DNA of 32,895 bases from Pseudomonadota bacterium (GTDB taxonomy: Bacteria > Pseudomonadota > Alphaproteobacteria > Kiloniellales > JACOMY01), in assembly GCA_029781795.1 (NCBI GenBank), contig JAKOWB010000427.1, positions 1-32,895 of the forward strand. Reading direction: 5' to 3'. A program made the position numbers and the translations under genes. The notes below the pieces were generated by a model, which was not told where the DNA came from, did not search any database, and was given only the letters and a program-made list of their open reading frames with translations. Positions 32,371-32,895 of this stretch are shown here, in pieces (within the stretch, counting starts at the first letter, position 1; each line of letters begins with the position of its first letter).

Positions 32371-32895
32371 ATGCCGCTCGACAACGACGATCCGCTGATC
32401 CGCCGCCTCGACGAAGTCCTCGGCGAGGGCCGCGTCACCACCGATCCCGACCGCCTCTCGCCGCTGCTGCACGACGAGCGCGGGCGCTATGTCGGCAAGG
32501 CGCGCTGCCTGGTGCAGCCGCGCAGCACGGCCGAAGTGGCGACGACGGTGCGCCTCTGCGCCGAGGCCGGGGTGCCGATGGTGCCGCAAGGCGGCAACAC
32601 CGGCCTCTGCGCCGGCGCCACACCCTTCGAGCGCGGCGACGAGGTGCTGGTCAGCCTGACGCGGATGAACCGCCTGCGCGCGCTGGAGCCCGACAACTTC
32701 ACCCTCACGGCCGAAGCCGGCATGACGCTGCAGGCGGTGCAGCAGGCCGCCGCCGGCGTCGATCGCCTCTTCCCCTTGAGCCTCGGCGCCGAGGGCACCT
32801 GCCAGATCGGCGGCAACATCTCGACCAACGCCGGCGGCATCCACGTGCTGCGCTACGGCAACATGCGCGACCTGGTGCTGGGCATCGAGGCGGTG
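32371..32895 (+). CDS. FAD-binding oxidoreductase (GlcD / D-lactate dehydrogenase-like), 5' part
   Basis: The first 175 codons are present and the gene runs off the right edge. After a helical lead (DNDDPLIRRLDEVLGEGRVTTDPDRLSPLL) the PCMH-type FAD domain begins. It carries CLVQPRSTAEVATTVRLCAEAGVPMVPQGGNTGL, where the P-x-GGxTGL loop binds the FAD pyrophosphate, and later FPLSLGAEGTCQIGGNISTNAGG, with the family motif IGGNxxTNAGG. By family it oxidises a 2-hydroxy acid such as D-lactate, D-2-hydroxyglutarate or glycolate. The substrate-binding C terminus is not in the window, so the substrate stays open. Confidence 0.92.
   Translation, partial: MPLDNDDPLIRRLDEVLGEGRVTTDPDRLSPLLHDERGRYVGKARCLVQPRSTAEVATTVRLCAEAGVPMVPQGGNTGLCAGATPFERGDEVLVSLTRMNRLRALEPDNFTLTAEAGMTLQAVQQAAAGVDRLFPLSLGAEGTCQIGGNISTNAGGIHVLRYGNMRDLVLGIEAV

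Overview
The window is a GC-rich (roughly 70%) chromosomal segment. It probably comes from an alphaproteobacterium of the Rhodospirillales/Kiloniellales type. The main grounds are an imuA-imuB-dnaE2 mutasome operon preceded by an alphaproteobacterial LexA box (GTTC-N7-GTTC), dense GC-rich coding with many GTG starts, and a typical house-keeping set (nrdA/nrdB, nhaA, cysQ, Sua5). The genus cannot be fixed from sequence alone.

Layout. 1-642: start of an M24 (Xaa-Pro) peptidase gene, cut by the left edge. 771-6857: SOS mutagenesis operon imuA > imuB > dnaE2 on the minus strand, with palindromic dispersed repeats around dnaE2. 6929-9389: two secreted DUF3108 paralogues flanking a flavodoxin-fold quinone reductase. 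9514-10486: tRNA-Val(CAC) followed by a small AT-rich island with one DUF559 endonuclease-like gene, closed by a degenerate copy of the tRNA 3' half. 10775-12023: DUF1488 protein and a MipA/OmpV outer-membrane protein. 12160-12300: a promoter-like site, a hairpin and a strong intrinsic terminator with no reading frame, a candidate small RNA. 12406-14775: a large unrecognised membrane protein with a HEPN-type RN-x4-H motif, one transmembrane helix, ten coiled-coil heptads and a TPR-like tail. 14772-16070: GT87-type polytopic glycosyltransferase. 16200-17148: two-gene secreted-protein operon behind an attenuator-like leader; its second product is built of 11-residue VTSFPD repeats and looks like a 7(1) septoil-knot protein. 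17171-18533: three small hypothetical proteins. 18692-19408: SRAP/YedK abasic-site protein. 19491-20960: MlrC-like M81 metallopeptidase. 21162-24752: nrdA, a histone-H1-like Lys/Ala-rich gene, then nrdB, with a DnaA-box dyad in front of nrdA. 24769-27321: a 51-residue single-pass membrane protein, nhaA and an AI-2E family transporter. 27531-30646: orphan molybdopterin hydroxylase large subunit overlapping cysQ. 30656-32895: a ParA-type ATPase, Sua5-type tRNA threonylcarbamoyladenosine synthase and the start of a GlcD-like FAD oxidase, cut by the right edge.

Themes. DNA damage and DNA precursor supply recur: the translesion operon, the abasic-site sensor SRAP, and ribonucleotide reductase with a putative nucleoid protein inside its operon. 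The items most worth follow-up are the HEPN membrane protein, the tRNA-anchored mini-island, the knotted-repeat secreted protein with its leader, the orphan sRNA candidate and the nrdA-H1-nrdB arrangement.
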